Assembly: GCA_039960995.1 (NCBI GenBank)
Contig: JBDVKF010000064.1
Coordinates: 1 to 64,000 of the forward strand
From: JABSSA01 sp039960995
GTDB taxonomy: Bacteria; Pseudomonadota; Alphaproteobacteria; Rhodobacterales; Rhodobacteraceae
Length of the DNA: 64,000 nucleotides
Reading direction: 5' to 3'
The notes beneath the pieces are model-generated. The model saw only the letters and a program-made list of their open reading frames with translations. It had not been told where the DNA came from and did not search any database. This document shows positions 51,801 to 61,401 of the stretch, piece by piece; position 1 is the first letter of the stretch, and each line of letters starts with the position of its first letter. The translations under genes and the position numbers were made by a program.

Positions 51801-54800
51801 ATGACCAAGTATGACGCAGAATGGGCACGTGCTGAGACTGAAAAGCGCGCGTGGATGGCTGAAAACGGGATGTATTCCGAGGACGAGGAACATTCGTCCT
51901 GTGGGGTTGGGCTTGTTGTGTCGGTTGATGGCACGCGGTCGCGCGAGGTTGTTGAAAACGGGATCGCGGCGCTTAAGGCGATTTGGCACCGTGGCGCTGT
52001 AGATGCGGATGGCAAGACCGGCGACGGGGCTGGCATTCACGTGCAAATCCCTGAGCCGTTCTTTTACGATCAGATCGAACGCACTGGCCACACGCCGAAC
52101 AAGGATCAGCGGATTGCTGTGGGTCAGGTGTTTTTGCCGCGTACCGATTTTGGCGCACAAGAAACCTGTCGGACCATTGTGGAAACCGAAGTTCTGCGCA
52201 TGGGCTATTACATCTATGGCTGGCGTCATGTGCCGGTGCATGTGGAATGTCTGGGCGAAAAGGCGAACGCGACACGGCCCGAGATTGAGCAGATCTTGAT
52301 CTCGAATTCCAAAGGCGTTGACGAGGAAACATTCGAGCGCGAGCTCTATGTCATTCGGCGTCGGATCGAAAAGGCGGCTGTGGCGGCGCAGGTGGGGGCG
52401 CTTTATATTGCGTCGCTGTCGTGCCGGTCGATCATTTACAAAGGCATGATGCTGGCCGAGCAGGTTGCGGATTTCTATCCCGATTTGCAGGACGAACGGT
52501 TTGAATCGGCCTTTGCGATTTATCACCAGCGGTATTCGACAAACACTTTCCCACAGTGGTGGTTGGCGCAGCCGTTCCGAATGTTGGCGCATAACGGCGA
52601 GATCAACACGCTGAAGGGCAACATGAATTGGATGAAAAGCCACGAAATCCGCATGGCGTCGGGTGCGTTTGGCGACATGGCCGAGGATATCAAGCCAATC
52701 GTGGCGCCCGGGTCTTCGGATTCGGCGGCGTTGGATTCGGTGTTCGAGGTGTTGGTGCGTGCCGGGCGCAGTGCGCCGATGGCCAAGACTATGATGGTGC
52801 CGGAAAGCTGGTCCAAGCAGGCGTTGGAATTGCCGCAAGCGTGGCGGGATATGTATTCCTATTGCAATGCCGTCATGGAGCCTTGGGATGGTCCGGCCGC
52901 GTTGGCGATGACGGATGGGCGCTGGGTCTGTGCGGGTCTGGATCGCAATGGTTTGCGGCCGATGCGGTATGTCGTGACAAATGACGGCATGGTGATTGCC
53001 GGGTCGGAAACCGGGATGGTGCCGCTGGACGAAGCGCGCGTGATCGAAAAGGGCGCGTTGGGTCCGGGTCAATTGCTGGCTGTGGACATGGAAGAAGGCA
53101 AGCTGTTCCACGATACAGAGATCAAGGACAAACTGGCGGAAACACTGCCGTTTGGGGATTGGGTCGGTAAGATCAAGGAACTGGACACTGCGCTGGCTGG
53201 GGCAACCGAAAAGGCGTTGTTCAGCGGAGAAGAGCTGCGCAAGCGTCAGATCGCGGCGGGATATTCCATTGAAGAGCTTGAGCAGATTTTGGCCCCGATG
53301 GCCGAAGACGGCAAAGAGACTTTGGCATCCATGGGGGATGACACGCCCAGTGCGGTGCTGTCCAAAAAGTATCGCCCCCTGAGCCATTTCTTTCGCCAGA
53401 ACTTTAGTCAGGTGACCAATCCGCCTATCGATTCATTGCGTGAATACCGCGTGATGAGCCTGAAGACGCGGTTTGGGAACCTCAAGAACGTGCTGGATCA
53501 GGATGGCAGTCAGACCGAGATTTTGGTGCTGGACAGTCCGTTTGTGGGCAACGCGCAGTTTGAAAAGCTGATCGAAGAGTTCAATTCGGAACTGGCCACA
53601 ATCGATTGTACATTTGAGGCCGGGCAAGGGTCGTTGAACGCAGCCCTGTTGCGCATCCGGTCCGAAGCGGAAGACGCGGTGCGGTCGGGCGCTGGGCATA
53701 TTGTGCTGACGGATCAGCATTCCAACGCTGACAAAATCTCGATGCCGATGATTTTGGCGACCAGTGCGGTGCATAGCCATCTGACCCGCAAAGGGCTGCG
53801 TACTTTCTGTTCGCTGAATGTGCGGTCTGCGGAATGTATCGACCCGCATTACTTTGCGGTTCTGATCGGCTGTGGCGCGACTGTTGTGAACGCTTATCTG
53901 GCCGAAGATTCACTGGCCGAGCGTATCGACAAGGGTCTGATCGACGGCACCTTGACCGAAGCAGTGGCGCGGTATCGTGACGCCATTGATCAAGGGCTGC
54001 TGAAAATCATGTCCAAGATGGGCATTTCGGTGGTGTCATCCTATCGCGGTGGTCTGAATTTCGAAGCCGTGGGTCTGAGCCGGGCCATGGTCAACGAATT
54101 CTTCCCCGGCATGATCAGCCGCATTTCAGGTATTGGCGTAAGCGGTCTGCAAGCCAAAGCCGAAGAGGTGCACACCCAAGGCTGGGCCGGCGGGCAGGTT
54201 TTGCCCATTGGTGGTTTTTACAAAGCGCGCAAATCCGGGGAAACCCACGCGTGGGAAGCCACGGCCATGCACATGTTGCAAATGGCGTGTAACAAAGCCT
54301 CGTACGAGATGTGGAAGCAATATTCCGCAAAGATGAAATCCAACCCTCCGATCCATTTGCGCGACTTGATGGACATCAAACCCATCGGAACCGCGATCCC
54401 GATCGAAGAGGTGGAAAGCATCACATCGATCCGCAAACGGTTTGTCACACCGGGCATGTCCTTGGGCGCACTTAGCCCCGAGGCGCATAAAACCCTGAAC
54501 GTGGCGATGAACCGGATTGGCGCAAAATCCGACAGTGGGGAAGGCGGCGAAGATCCGGCGCATTTCCACCCGGAACCAAATGGGGACAACCCAAGTGCCA
54601 AGATCAAACAGGTCGCATCAGGCCGCTTTGGCGTCACTGCCGAGTATCTGAACCAATGCGAAGAGCTTGAGATCAAAGTCGCACAGGGTGCAAAGCCCGG
54701 TGAAGGGGGGCAGTTGCCCGGTATGAAGGTCACAGACCTGATTGCGCGTCTGCGGCATTCGACCAAGGGTGTCACGCTGATTTCACCGCCGCCCCACCAC

Positions 54801-56330
54801 GATATCTATTCCATCGAGGATTTGGCGCAGCTGATCTATGACCTGAAACAGATCAATCCACGCTGTAAGGTGACTGTGAAACTGGTCGCATCCTCTGGTG
54901 TTGGGACAATTGCGGCGGGTGTGGCCAAGGCCAAGGCCGACGTGATCCTGATTTCGGGCCATAACGGCGGTACTGGTGCATCCCCGGCGACATCGATCAA
55001 ACATGCGGGTCTGCCTTGGGAAATGGGTCTGACCGAAGCGCATCAGGTGTTGTCGATGAACAACCTGCGCGGTCGCGTCACACTGCGCACCGATGGTGGG
55101 CTGCGCACTGGGCGTGATATTGTCATGGCGGCGATGATGGGGGCCGAAGAATACGGTATCGGTACTGCGGCCCTGATTGCGATGGGCTGCATCATGGTGC
55201 GTCAGTGTCAATCAAACACCTGCCCAGTTGGTGTGTGTACCCAAGACGAAGAGTTGCGTGGCAAATTCACAGGGAACGCGGATAAGGTTGTTAATCTGAT
55301 CACCTTCTATGCAACCGAAGTGCGTGAAATTCTGGCCCAAATCGGGGCGCGCAGCCTTGATGACGTGATTGGCCGTGCCGATCTGTTAAGCCAAGTTTCG
55401 CGTGGGTCTGCGCATCTGGATGATCTGGATCTGAACCCGATGTTGATTACTGTCGATGGGGCGGACGATATCGTCTATAACCGTGACCGCGACCGCAATG
55501 TTGTGCCAGATACATTGGATGCACAGATCGTACGTGATGCGGCGCGGTTCCTGAACGATGGTGAAAAGATGCAGCTGCAGTATGCGGTACAAAACACGCA
55601 CCGGACTGTGGGCACGCGTACCTCAAGCCATATTGTGCAGCAGTTTGGGATGCGCAACACGCTGCAACCTGATCATCTGACTGTCAAACTGAACGGGTCT
55701 GCCGGTCAATCGCTGGGTGCGTTTGCAGCGCCCGGTTTGAAGCTGGAAGTGTCGGGTGATGCCAATGATTACGTCGGCAAGGGTCTGTCTGGCGGAACAA
55801 TCATCGTGCGTCCGCCCATGGCATCGCCCATTGTTGCGGCTGACAACACCATTATCGGCAACACTGTCCTTTATGGCGCGACCGATGGGTATCTGTTTGC
55901 TGCGGGACGTGCGGGTGAACGGTTTGCTGTGCGCAATTCCGGGGCCAAGGTTGTTGTCGAAGGCTGTGGATCGAACGGCTGTGAATACATGACCGGTGGT
56001 GTTGCTGTCATTCTGGGGTCAATCGGGGCCAACTTTGGGGCCGGGATGACCGGAGGCATGGCGTATTTGTATGACCCTGAGGGGACAAGCGCCGCTTTGA
56101 TGAATATGGAAACGCTGGTGACTTGCCCGGTTACTGTGGACCATTGGCGGTCACAGTTGGAAGAGTTGCTTGCACAGCATTTGGCAGAAACAGGCAGCCG
56201 AAAAGCCGCCGATATTCTTCAGCATTGGGAGACGGAGCGTCATCATTTCGTTCAGGTCTGTCCAAAAGAGATGCTGAACAAACTGACGGTTCCCATCAGT
56301 TTGGAAAAAGGCGCTATTCCGGCGGAATAG
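51801..56330 (+). CDS. gltB: Glutamate synthase large subunit
   Basis: The 1509-residue protein has the glutamine amidotransferase class II domain (catalytic Cys at about position 34, in SSCGVG, after propeptide cleavage), the central domain, the FMN/3Fe-4S synthase domain (with GTGASPATSIKHAGLPWE and CIMVRQCQSNTCPVGVCTQ) and the C-terminal GXGXG beta-helix (GSNGCEYMTGGVAVILG). Length is that of full-size bacterial GltB. It makes two glutamates from glutamine and 2-oxoglutarate together with GltD. Confidence 0.95.
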   Translation: MTKYDAEWARAETEKRAWMAENGMYSEDEEHSSCGVGLVVSVDGTRSREVVENGIAALKAIWHRGAVDADGKTGDGAGIHVQIPEPFFYDQIERTGHTPNKDQRIAVGQVFLPRTDFGAQETCRTIVETEVLRMGYYIYGWRHVPVHVECLGEKANATRPEIEQILISNSKGVDEETFERELYVIRRRIEKAAVAAQVGALYIASLSCRSIIYKGMMLAEQVADFYPDLQDERFESAFAIYHQRYSTNTFPQWWLAQPFRMLAHNGEINTLKGNMNWMKSHEIRMASGAFGDMAEDIKPIVAPGSSDSAALDSVFEVLVRAGRSAPMAKTMMVPESWSKQALELPQAWRDMYSYCNAVMEPWDGPAALAMTDGRWVCAGLDRNGLRPMRYVVTNDGMVIAGSETGMVPLDEARVIEKGALGPGQLLAVDMEEGKLFHDTEIKDKLAETLPFGDWVGKIKELDTALAGATEKALFSGEELRKRQIAAGYSIEELEQILAPMAEDGKETLASMGDDTPSAVLSKKYRPLSHFFRQNFSQVTNPPIDSLREYRVMSLKTRFGNLKNVLDQDGSQTEILVLDSPFVGNAQFEKLIEEFNSELATIDCTFEAGQGSLNAALLRIRSEAEDAVRSGAGHIVLTDQHSNADKISMPMILATSAVHSHLTRKGLRTFCSLNVRSAECIDPHYFAVLIGCGATVVNAYLAEDSLAERIDKGLIDGTLTEAVARYRDAIDQGLLKIMSKMGISVVSSYRGGLNFEAVGLSRAMVNEFFPGMISRISGIGVSGLQAKAEEVHTQGWAGGQVLPIGGFYKARKSGETHAWEATAMHMLQMACNKASYEMWKQYSAKMKSNPPIHLRDLMDIKPIGTAIPIEEVESITSIRKRFVTPGMSLGALSPEAHKTLNVAMNRIGAKSDSGEGGEDPAHFHPEPNGDNPSAKIKQVASGRFGVTAEYLNQCEELEIKVAQGAKPGEGGQLPGMKVTDLIARLRHSTKGVTLISPPPHHDIYSIEDLAQLIYDLKQINPRCKVTVKLVASSGVGTIAAGVAKAKADVILISGHNGGTGASPATSIKHAGLPWEMGLTEAHQVLSMNNLRGRVTLRTDGGLRTGRDIVMAAMMGAEEYGIGTAALIAMGCIMVRQCQSNTCPVGVCTQDEELRGKFTGNADKVVNLITFYATEVREILAQIGARSLDDVIGRADLLSQVSRGSAHLDDLDLNPMLITVDGADDIVYNRDRDRNVVPDTLDAQIVRDAARFLNDGEKMQLQYAVQNTHRTVGTRTSSHIVQQFGMRNTLQPDHLTVKLNGSAGQSLGAFAAPGLKLEVSGDANDYVGKGLSGGTIIVRPPMASPIVAADNTIIGNTVLYGATDGYLFAAGRAGERFAVRNSGAKVVVEGCGSNGCEYMTGGVAVILGSIGANFGAGMTGGMAYLYDPEGTSAALMNMETLVTCPVTVDHWRSQLEELLAQHLAETGSRKAADILQHWETERHHFVQVCPKEMLNKLTVPISLEKGAIPAE

Positions 56331-56360
56331 ATCGCCTTAACCACGCAATTCGATGAGCAG

Positions 56361-56385
56361 GGCCTGGGGTTTTCAACCTCGGGCC
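56361..56385. terminator. Bidirectional terminator downstream of gltB
   Basis: GGCCTGGGGTT and AACCTCGGGCC pair over 11 bp (two G-T pairs) with a 3-base loop, followed by TATTCTTTT on the plus strand. It lies 30 bases past the gltB stop and abuts the stop of the convergent small gene. Confidence 0.7.
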
Positions 56386-56618
56386 TATTCTTTTGCCGAA
56401 CCCACCATCTTTGTCGCATAATCCCTGCTGCCCACATGTGTGTTTTCAGCAAGGATGCCGGCCACCTTGCCCGGCATTGTGCCCATTTTGGCCGCGATGA
56501 TGTAATCCGCATCACCAGACCAACTGAGCAACCAAACAAGGGCCGCTTCAGTGTTGTTTAAAACCCGAACCTGCGTCGGGATAGATACTTCGCTTGATGC
56601 TCCTAAGACATCGATCAT
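56385..56618 (-). CDS. Small hypothetical protein, 77 aa
   Basis: An unrecognised short soluble protein (MIDVLGASSEVSIPTQ...). GGAG lies 9 bases before the ATG, and codon use is normal for the window. It converges on gltB. Confidence 0.5.
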   Translation of the reverse strand: MIDVLGASSEVSIPTQVRVLNNTEAALVWLLSWSGDADYIIAAKMGTMPGKVAGILAENTHVGSRDYATKMVGSAKE

Positions 56619-56851
56619 AATTTCTACTCCGGAACCTACCGTAACACGGTGGACCGCCCCCGAAGTCCGTACGGATCATATAGCAGGAATTAGTCACTTC
56701 TCCGAAGACTTAACGTTGTGTAATTTATTCTATTTTTCCGAAATTCTGCTGCGCCGGTTGTGGGAAGGCCGTGATGTCGCCGTCACAACAGCGGTGTTTA
56801 ATTTGTCCCGAAGGGCATTCAATTGCGCGCGGACGCTGGTATATCGACGCC

Positions 56852-57595
56852 ATGGCAAAAAAGACCACGCGCAGCAGCAGCAGTAGAAGCAAGAAGAAGA
56901 AAACCAAACGCAGGCCAATACGGAACGCATTGCTGTTTGCGTTGCGGTGGGGTCTGCGCGGTGTGAGCGTTGTGGTGTTGTTGGCTGTGGTTTTGGGCCT
57001 GTTGTGGGGCCTCGTGAATCCGCCCACAACGTTTTACATGATGCAGGAATCGCGCCGTTTGGGCGGGGTGGATCAAGAATGGGTCGATATCGACGACATC
57101 GCGCCGGTTATGGTGCGGTCTGTCGTGGCCGCAGAAGACGCGAATTTTTGCCTGCATTGGGGTTTGGATGTCGCGGCCATCCGTCTGGCCATCGAAGAAG
57201 GGCGTGGGCGTGGGGCGTCAACGATCAGCCAGCAGGTCGTTAAGAACGTTTACCTTTGGCACGGGCGCACCTGGTTGCGCAAAGCGCTTGAAGCGGGGAT
57301 GACGCCGGTGATTGAACTGTTGTGGTCCAAACGGCGTATTCTCGAGGTCTATTTGAACGTGGCCGAGTTTGACGAGGGCGTGTTTGGCGTGGATGCAGCG
57401 GCGTTGCATTACTTTGGCGAAGTGCCCAGCGCCCTAAGCAACCAACAAGCCGCGCGACTGGCGGCGGTGCTGCCTAATCCCAAGGGACGGTCGGCGAAAA
57501 ACCCAACTGCCAGTTTGCGAAAACGGGCCGCTTCGATACAAGATGGGGCGGCGACGATCAAAGCGGATGGCCGTGCAAAGTGTTTCGAGAGTTGA
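56852..57595 (+). CDS. mtgA: Monofunctional biosynthetic peptidoglycan transglycosylase
   Basis: The 247-residue protein has a basic N-terminus, a single transmembrane segment (about residues 28-50) and a GT51 domain with the catalytic segments EDANFCLHWGLD and GRGASTISQQ (Glu and SxxSQQ region) and KRRILEVYLN. It polymerises lipid II into glycan strands at the inner membrane. The frame is open to 56771, but the sequence before the ATG at 56852 is not part of the family. Confidence 0.88.
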   Translation: MAKKTTRSSSSRSKKKKTKRRPIRNALLFALRWGLRGVSVVVLLAVVLGLLWGLVNPPTTFYMMQESRRLGGVDQEWVDIDDIAPVMVRSVVAAEDANFCLHWGLDVAAIRLAIEEGRGRGASTISQQVVKNVYLWHGRTWLRKALEAGMTPVIELLWSKRRILEVYLNVAEFDEGVFGVDAAALHYFGEVPSALSNQQAARLAAVLPNPKGRSAKNPTASLRKRAASIQDGAATIKADGRAKCFES

Positions 57596-57646
57596 AATCA
57601 AACGCAGCACAGTGCATTCATGCTCAAACTTGGATCAGAGATTGTG

Positions 57647-58312
57647 ATGGCGCGACTATTTCACGTACCCCTTTCCCCCTTCTGCCGCAAAGTGCGTTTG
57701 AGCCTTGCGGAAAAGAAAGTCGAAGTGGAATTGGTAGAGGAACGATACTGGGAACAGGATCCGGATTTCATGAAACGGAATCCTGCGGGTAAAGTGCCCG
57801 TTCTCAAGATTGACGGCATTACGATGTCCGAAAGTTCGGCCATTTGCGAATATATCGAAGAAACCCGTCCCGAACCTTCGTTGCTGCCAAAGGACTCAGA
57901 AGAGCGGTTGGAAGTGCGGCGGTTGATCGGGTGGTTTGACGACAAGTTCCATGCCGAAGTCACGTCAAAGCTGTTGTATGAGCGGGTCAACAAAAAGCTG
58001 ACCCAAACGGGATACCCCGACAGTAAGAACGTCAAAGCCGGGGCCAAAGCGATCAAGTATCATCTGGATTACATGACATGGCTTTTGGATCACCGTCGTT
58101 GGTTGGCCGGTGATACGATGTCATTGGCGGATTTTGCCGCCGCCGCGCATTTGTCAGCGTTGGATTACATCTCGGATGTGGATTGGAATCGCAGCGAGGT
58201 CGTCAAAGACTGGTACGCCAAGATCAAATCCCGCCCGGCGTTCCGATCCATTCTGGCGGATCAGGTGTCAGGATTTCCGCCCCCCCGACATTACAATGAT
58301 CTGGATTTCTGA
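57647..58312 (+). CDS. Glutathione S-transferase family protein
   Basis: The 221-residue protein has the thioredoxin-like N-terminal domain (PLSPFCRKVRLSLAEKKV, KVPVLKIDGITMSESSAICEYI with the glutathione-binding SES) and the helical C-terminal domain. The SPFCRK motif suggests a Ser/Cys-type bacterial GST. Substrate is unknown. ATG at 57647 is chosen; an ATG at 57620 adds nine unlikely residues. Confidence 0.8.
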   Translation: MARLFHVPLSPFCRKVRLSLAEKKVEVELVEERYWEQDPDFMKRNPAGKVPVLKIDGITMSESSAICEYIEETRPEPSLLPKDSEERLEVRRLIGWFDDKFHAEVTSKLLYERVNKKLTQTGYPDSKNVKAGAKAIKYHLDYMTWLLDHRRWLAGDTMSLADFAAAAHLSALDYISDVDWNRSEVVKDWYAKIKSRPAFRSILADQVSGFPPPRHYNDLDF

Positions 58313-58354
58313 TCCCATGATCCGCGCATGTCTGCATGTGCTAAGACCCTGATC

Positions 58355-59386
58355 ATGGACCTCAAGGCACGTATCATCGAAAAAGCGCTAGAAGAAGGCT
58401 TTGTCGCGGCGCGCGTCTGTGCGCCCAGCGCGGTGCCGCAGGTCAAGGATCGTCTGCGCCACTATGTTGAAAGCGGATATCACGGTCAAATGGGCTGGAT
58501 GGAAGAGCGCATGCATTGGCGCGGCGACCCAACCGCCCTTTGGCCCGAAGCGCGATCTGTTTTGATGCTGGCCGAAAGCTATGCCCCTCAACATGATCCG
58601 TTGCAGATTCTGGATCATCCCGAACAAGCCGCCATTTCAATCTATGCCCAGAACAAAGATTACCATGATCTGGTCAAAAAGCGGCTGAAACGATTGGCGC
58701 GTTGGATGGTCGGCGAAACCGGGTGCGAGTTAAAAGTCTTTGTGGACACGGCCCCTGTTCCGGAAAAAGCGCTTGGTCAGGCGGCGGGTCTTGGGTGGCA
58801 GGGCAAACACACCAATCTGGTCAGTCGGGATTGGGGAAACTGGGCGTTTTTAGGGTCTGTTTTCACGACGCTTGACCTGCCACCGGATGAAGCAGAGCCC
58901 GATCATTGCGGGTCTTGCCGGTCTTGTTTGGACATTTGCCCAACAGACGCCTTTCCTGCCCCCTATCAGCTGGATGCGCGCCGCTGTATTTCCTATCTGA
59001 CCATCGAACACAAAGGCCCTGTTGATCCCGAATTGCGCGCCTTGATGGGCAATCGGATTTATGGATGTGACGATTGTCTGGCGGCCTGTCCCTGGAACAA
59101 ATTCGCCGTTGAAGCGCGCGAGCTGCGCTATCAATCGCGCCCCGACCTTTTAGCGCCTGATTTGGCAGAATTGGCACAGCTGGACGACACCGCGTTTCGG
59201 GCCAAATTTTCCGGATCACCAATCAAGCGGATTGGACGAGATCGGTTTGTGCGCAATGTCCTTTATGCCATCGGGAATTCGGACGCCGCGCATTTGCGCC
59301 CTGTGGCACAAGCCTTGTGTGAGGACGACAATGCCACCGTGGCTGATGCGGCGCGGTGGGCTGTGGAAAGGTTAGACACGCCATGA
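58355..59386 (+). CDS. queG: Epoxyqueuosine reductase
   Basis: The 343-residue protein has the N-terminal corrinoid-binding DUF1730 region, then two ferredoxin-like cysteine clusters (CGSCRSCLDICPTDAF and CDDCLAACPWNKF) and a HEAT-like C-terminus. It reduces epoxyqueuosine to queuosine in tRNA, using cobalamin and two [4Fe-4S] clusters. The start at 58355 (MDLKARIIEKALEEG) fits the family; its stop overlaps the next start. Confidence 0.88.
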   Translation: MDLKARIIEKALEEGFVAARVCAPSAVPQVKDRLRHYVESGYHGQMGWMEERMHWRGDPTALWPEARSVLMLAESYAPQHDPLQILDHPEQAAISIYAQNKDYHDLVKKRLKRLARWMVGETGCELKVFVDTAPVPEKALGQAAGLGWQGKHTNLVSRDWGNWAFLGSVFTTLDLPPDEAEPDHCGSCRSCLDICPTDAFPAPYQLDARRCISYLTIEHKGPVDPELRALMGNRIYGCDDCLAACPWNKFAVEARELRYQSRPDLLAPDLAELAQLDDTAFRAKFSGSPIKRIGRDRFVRNVLYAIGNSDAAHLRPVAQALCEDDNATVADAARWAVERLDTP

Positions 59387-61401
59387 CGTTGCTTTTGGGT
59401 GTGGACACGGGCGGCACATATACCGATGCGGTTTTGATCCGCGATGAACAGGACGTGTTGGCCACTGCGAAATCGCTGACGACACGCCATGATCTGGCGA
59501 TTGGGGTTGGTGCTGCGGTGCAATCCGTCATCGACGCCGCCGGGGTGCGCGCGGGTGATATCCACATGGCCGCGTTGTCCACAACGTTGGCCACCAACGC
59601 CTTGGTCGAAGGGCAAGGCGGGCGCGTTGGGTTGGTCTATATCGGGTTTCGCGAAGCTGATCTGGACACCCATGGCTTGGCCGACGCTTTGAAGGGCGAT
59701 CCGGTTTGCGTGTTGAAAGGGGGCCATGGTCATTCCGGGCAAGAAGGCGACCCGTTGGACGAGGCGGGCCTAATGGCCTTTTTAGAGGCCTATGGCGATA
59801 GTGTCAGCGGCTTTGCCGTTGCCAGTCGGTTTGCGACCCGCAATCCGGCACATGAATTGCGCGCTATGGCGATGATTGCCGAACAATCCCGTCGCCCTGT
59901 GTCTGCGTCCCATCAATTGTCCGCGAAACTGGGGGGGCCGCGCCGTGCGTTAACGGCCTTGTTGAACGCGCGATTGATCGGAATGATCGATGGTTTGATC
60001 GGGCGTGCCGAGGCGCAATTGAAAGACATGGGGGTTGTCGCCCCTTTGATGGTCGTGCGCGGCGACGGCGCATTGATGAGCGCGGCAGAAGCACGGCGCA
60101 GACCCATTGAAACCATTCTAAGCGGACCAGCCGCCAGCCTTGTGGGTGCGCGTTGGTTGACCGGCGTCCAAGATGCATTGGTCAGCGATATTGGCGGGAC
60201 AACGACTGATGTGGCGCTGTTGCGGGGTGGACGGCCCGCGTTAGACCCCGAAGGTGCGCGCGTCGGCCCGTATCGCACCATGGTCGAAGCCGTGCAGATG
60301 CGCACATTTGGATTGGGTGGCGACAGTGAGGTGCATTTGGTGGCCCAAGGGTTGCTGGGTGGTGTCACCTTGGGGCCGCACCGTTTGGTGCCTGTGTCAT
60401 TGATCGCCCATGAAGCCCCCGATGTTGTTCTGCCCGCGTTAGAGCAACAATTGCTGCAGACATTGCCCGGCGAATATGACGCCCGGTTTGCGCGTCCCGT
60501 GCCCGGTATCGGCACCGAAGGGATTGGGGAACGCGAACGTGTGTTGCTTGATCGGTTGGACGGGCAAGTGCAGCCTTTGTCGGCTGTTTTGCGCAATCGG
60601 CTTGAGCAGGGTGCGTTAAAGCGGTTGGTGTCGCGGGGATTGGTTCAGGTCGCGGGGGTTACGCCGTCGGATGCGGCGCATGTTTTGGGATTGGTGTCGG
60701 TTTGGAATACGGATGCCGCGCATATGGCGTTAAAGCTGTTTGGACGGCGTCGCGATGGGGCCGGGAATATGTTGGCCAAGTCGTCAGAAGATTTGGCGCA
60801 GATCATCATTGATCAGATGACCCGGCAAACTGGCTTGACCCTGCTAGAGACCGCATTCGCGGAAGAAGGCGTGGACGTGCCGCCCGCAGAACTGGCGCAG
60901 CACCCATTGATGCAGATGGGATTGCAGAACCATTCCAACGTTGTTCGCATAGAGGCCGGTTTGGCCTTGCCCGTGGTTGCCCTGGGTGCGTCTGCAGGCA
61001 GTTATTATCCGGCTGTTGGTGCATTGCTGGGCACCGATATGCGTGTTCCCGAACATGCGGATGTGGCCAATGCCATTGGCGCGGTTGTCGGGCGCGTTGT
61101 TGTGCGCCGACATGGCAGTGTGACATCAGAAGGCGAAGGCCGGTTCCGCGTTCATTTTGACACTGGTCCGCAGGATTTTGCGGCACGCGATGCTGCGCTA
61201 GATGCGTTGGAAACCGAGCTGCGCGATCAGGCGACACAAGCGGCTTATGCAGAAGGGGCCGTTGATGTCGAAGTGACACCAACCCGAAAGATTGAAGAGG
61301 CCGTGATCGAATCGCGTTCGGTCTTTATTCAGGCGGAAATCAGTGTCGAAGCCTCTGGTCGACCGCGTTTGGCGATCGATCAGAGCCCTGCAAAACTTTA
61401 A
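59383..61401 (+). CDS. Hydantoinase/oxoprolinase family protein (HyuA-like)
   Basis: The 672-residue protein starts with the hydantoinase A N-terminal motif GVDTGGTYTDAVL, then SDIGGTTTDVALLRGG and GGDSEVHL, the ASKHA-type nucleotide-binding fold. No HyuB partner gene follows, so the protein may be a stand-alone member. It overlaps the queG stop by 4 bases. Confidence 0.78.
   Translation: MTLLLGVDTGGTYTDAVLIRDEQDVLATAKSLTTRHDLAIGVGAAVQSVIDAAGVRAGDIHMAALSTTLATNALVEGQGGRVGLVYIGFREADLDTHGLADALKGDPVCVLKGGHGHSGQEGDPLDEAGLMAFLEAYGDSVSGFAVASRFATRNPAHELRAMAMIAEQSRRPVSASHQLSAKLGGPRRALTALLNARLIGMIDGLIGRAEAQLKDMGVVAPLMVVRGDGALMSAAEARRRPIETILSGPAASLVGARWLTGVQDALVSDIGGTTTDVALLRGGRPALDPEGARVGPYRTMVEAVQMRTFGLGGDSEVHLVAQGLLGGVTLGPHRLVPVSLIAHEAPDVVLPALEQQLLQTLPGEYDARFARPVPGIGTEGIGERERVLLDRLDGQVQPLSAVLRNRLEQGALKRLVSRGLVQVAGVTPSDAAHVLGLVSVWNTDAAHMALKLFGRRRDGAGNMLAKSSEDLAQIIIDQMTRQTGLTLLETAFAEEGVDVPPAELAQHPLMQMGLQNHSNVVRIEAGLALPVVALGASAGSYYPAVGALLGTDMRVPEHADVANAIGAVVGRVVVRRHGSVTSEGEGRFRVHFDTGPQDFAARDAALDALETELRDQATQAAYAEGAVDVEVTPTRKIEEAVIESRSVFIQAEISVEASGRPRLAIDQSPAKL

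Noticed and set aside
51687..53387. A 566-codon open frame on the minus strand
   Set aside because: It lies entirely opposite gltB, whose identity is certain, and its His/Arg-rich translation is the usual shadow of a high-GC coding region.
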